Part shown: positions 3,977-5,368 of the stretch, piece after piece
Position numbering within the stretch: position 1 is the stretch's first letter
How the letters are laid out: the number at the start of each line of letters is the position of its first letter
Assembly (NCBI GenBank): GCA_020347585.1
Contig: CP070733.1
Location: 1,326,645 to 1,332,012 of the forward strand
Origin: Pseudomonadota bacterium
GTDB lineage: Bacteria > Pseudomonadota > Gammaproteobacteria > CAMYNG01
Length of the DNA stretch: 5,368 bases
Direction of reading: 5' to 3'
Made by a program: the position numbers and the translations under genes
Notes under the pieces: generated by a model
The model's database searches: none
What the model saw: the letters and a program-made list of their open reading frames with translations, nothing else
What the model was told of the DNA's origin: nothing

Positions 3977-5368
3977 GTGACGCGCAAGGTCGTCTGGTTG
4001 CTGGTGGTTACCCTGGCATGCCTGGTGGTTGTATCTACCGCCAGGACAATGATGTTCGCTTCCAAACAGCTTGCGGTGTCGCCGGTTGCTATCGAGATCG
4101 ATGCGGCGGGCTCCGCGCAGCGGCTGGCCGGCGCGCTGCGTTTTTCCACCGTCTCGCAAAGCGGATCCGGCGCAAACAACGCGCCAGCCTTTTTACAACT
4201 TCACGACTATCTACATCGGCAGTTCCCGCGGGTGCACCGCAGCCTGACGCGTGAGGTCATCAGTAACTACAGCCTGTTGTATCGCTGGGCGGGCAGCGCG
4301 CCCGAACTCGAACCGGTGCTGCTAGCGGCACACATCGACGTAGTGCCCGCCGGTTCCGATGACGATGCGGGCTGGCAATACCCACCGTTTGCCGGCACGG
4401 TGGCCCAAGGCTTCGTGTGGGGCCGCGGTGCCATGGACGATAAGGTTGGCGTTACCGCCATACTTGAGGCGATCGAGTGGCTGCTGGCCTTGGAGTTTCA
4501 ACCTCGACGTACCGTCTATCTGGCCTTTGGCCACGATGAAGAAGTCGGTGGTGCACAGGGCGCGGCGCAGATCGCGGCGCACCTCGCGCAACAGGGGGTT
4601 AGGCTGCAGTTCGTGCTTGATGAAGGAATGATGGTGACCGAGGGTATCGTGCCCGGCGTGGCTGAACCCGTGGCACTGATCGGGATCGCCGAGAAAGGCT
4701 ATGCCGATGTGGAACTTGTTGCGACAGCCGCGGGCGGGCATACCTCTATACCGCCATCGCAGACCGCAGCGGGGATAGTTGCCGGTACGATCGCGCGACT
4801 GGAACGCTCGCCCATGCCGGCTCGCCTTGCCGATCCTGCACGGCAGTTGTTCGAGCATGCTGGACCGGAGATGTCATTCGCGTTTCGGATGCTGTTCGCC
4901 AACCTGTGGTTGTTCGAGCCGCTTGTGCTCGGGCAGCTGGCCGCGCAACCGGCCACCAATGCCGTGATACGTACCACGGCTGCGCCGACCATGCTGCGCG
5001 GCAGCGAGCGGCCCAACGTGCTGCCGGCAAGCGCCGCGGCCGTGGTCAACTATCGGATTCTGCCCGGGGACACCATCGACGATGTACTCGAGCATGTGCG
5101 TCGCACGGTGGACGACGATCGTGTGACCGTACAACTTTATACCGAAGACAGTCATGAACCGTCCACGCAATCGAGCACCGACTCGTCCGGTTTCAGGGCC
5201 ATCGAACGCAGCATTCGAGAGGTGTTTGCAGGCACCATCGTGGCGCCGGCACTGGTGGTGCCCGCGACCGACGCGCGCCACTATGCGCAGATGGCGGCGG
5301 ATGTGTATCGTTTTGCACCGTTGCGCGTAGGCAGTGAGGACTTGGCGCGTTTCCATGGCACCGATGAG
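3977..5368 (+). CDS. membrane-anchored M20 peptidase, carboxypeptidase S / PM20D1-like (3' end outside window)
   Basis: 464 residues are visible and the frame runs off the right edge. Residues 5-20 (VVWLLVVTLACLVVVS) after a TRK start form a single N-terminal membrane anchor or uncleaved signal, so the catalytic part is probably periplasmic. M20 di-zinc residues are all present by motif: AHIDVVP (His119 ligand, Asp121), GRGAMDDK (Asp154 bridging), GHDEEVGG (Glu188 general base, Glu189 ligand), VLDEG (Asp215 ligand) and RFHGTDE (His460 ligand). The lid or dimerisation domain begins near GIAEKGYADVEL (236), with GGHTSIPP at 253-260 and a NVLPASAAAVVNYRILPGD segment at 347-365. The TDARHYAQMAADVYRFAPL block (431-449) and the FHGTDE ending are characteristic of the carboxypeptidase S / PM20D1 branch. 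Those enzymes cleave C-terminal or N-acyl amino-acid amide bonds, and mammalian PM20D1 also condenses fatty acids with amino acids. About 25-35 residues are missing at the C-terminus, judging by family length. Substrate is unknown. Confidence 0.9.
   Translation, partial: MTRKVVWLLVVTLACLVVVSTARTMMFASKQLAVSPVAIEIDAAGSAQRLAGALRFSTVSQSGSGANNAPAFLQLHDYLHRQFPRVHRSLTREVISNYSLLYRWAGSAPELEPVLLAAHIDVVPAGSDDDAGWQYPPFAGTVAQGFVWGRGAMDDKVGVTAILEAIEWLLALEFQPRRTVYLAFGHDEEVGGAQGAAQIAAHLAQQGVRLQFVLDEGMMVTEGIVPGVAEPVALIGIAEKGYADVELVATAAGGHTSIPPSQTAAGIVAGTIARLERSPMPARLADPARQLFEHAGPEMSFAFRMLFANLWLFEPLVLGQLAAQPATNAVIRTTAAPTMLRGSERPNVLPASAAAVVNYRILPGDTIDDVLEHVRRTVDDDRVTVQLYTEDSHEPSTQSSTDSSGFRAIERSIREVFAGTIVAPALVVPATDARHYAQMAADVYRFAPLRVGSEDLARFHGTDE

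Noticed and set aside
4874..5356. 160-residue open frame on the - strand opposite the M20 peptidase
   Set aside because: It is an antisense shadow of a well-supported gene, with His/Arg/Gly-rich composition and no motif.
1..5368. Mobile element, CRISPR array, toxin-antitoxin or phage-defence genes
   Set aside because: No transposase or integrase motifs, no regular direct repeats with spacers, no terminal inverted repeats, and composition is even along the window.

Overview
The window is a compact, GC-rich (roughly 60% by eye) bacterial chromosomal segment with every supportable gene on the + strand. The proteins look proteobacterial, most likely from a gammaproteobacterium of an environmental, possibly uncultured lineage. 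That placement is an inference from the general look of the proteins (endonuclease V tail, HPF with a cold-shock domain, a distinctive RNase Z-like family), not from a marker gene. There are no RNA genes, insertion sequences, CRISPR arrays or other signs of recent transfer.

Layout, left to right. Positions 1-87 hold the last 28 codons of a gene that looks like endonuclease V (nfi). A leader of about 140 bp with a weak candidate promoter and a strong Shine-Dalgarno precedes a ribosome-associated protein that fuses an HPF/RaiA domain to a cold-shock domain (226-792). An 85-bp gap full of inverted repeats leads into a site-2 protease (M50 family) with two C-terminal CBS domains (878-1999). After 40 bp comes an RNase Z-like metallo-beta-lactamase-fold hydrolase starting at GTG (2040-3047). 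Its end overlaps an alpha/beta hydrolase, also starting at GTG (3034-3936). Forty bp further on is a membrane-anchored M20 peptidase of the carboxypeptidase S / PM20D1 type (3977 to the window edge), again with a GTG start and cut off close to its C-terminus.

How the genes may work together. Tight spacing, one orientation and the absence of any recognisable intrinsic terminator suggest that the genes from 226 or 878 onwards can be read on one transcript. There is no clear single pathway. The first two genes fit stress physiology (ribosome protection or hibernation, membrane proteolysis). The last three are hydrolases: a putative RNA or small-molecule phosphodiesterase, a general esterase-type hydrolase and an amide-bond peptidase. 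The most unusual items are the domain fusion at 226-792, the GC-rich inverted repeats that can hide the ribosome binding site of the protease gene, and the non-canonical RNase Z-like protein. I found no convincing new multi-gene system.
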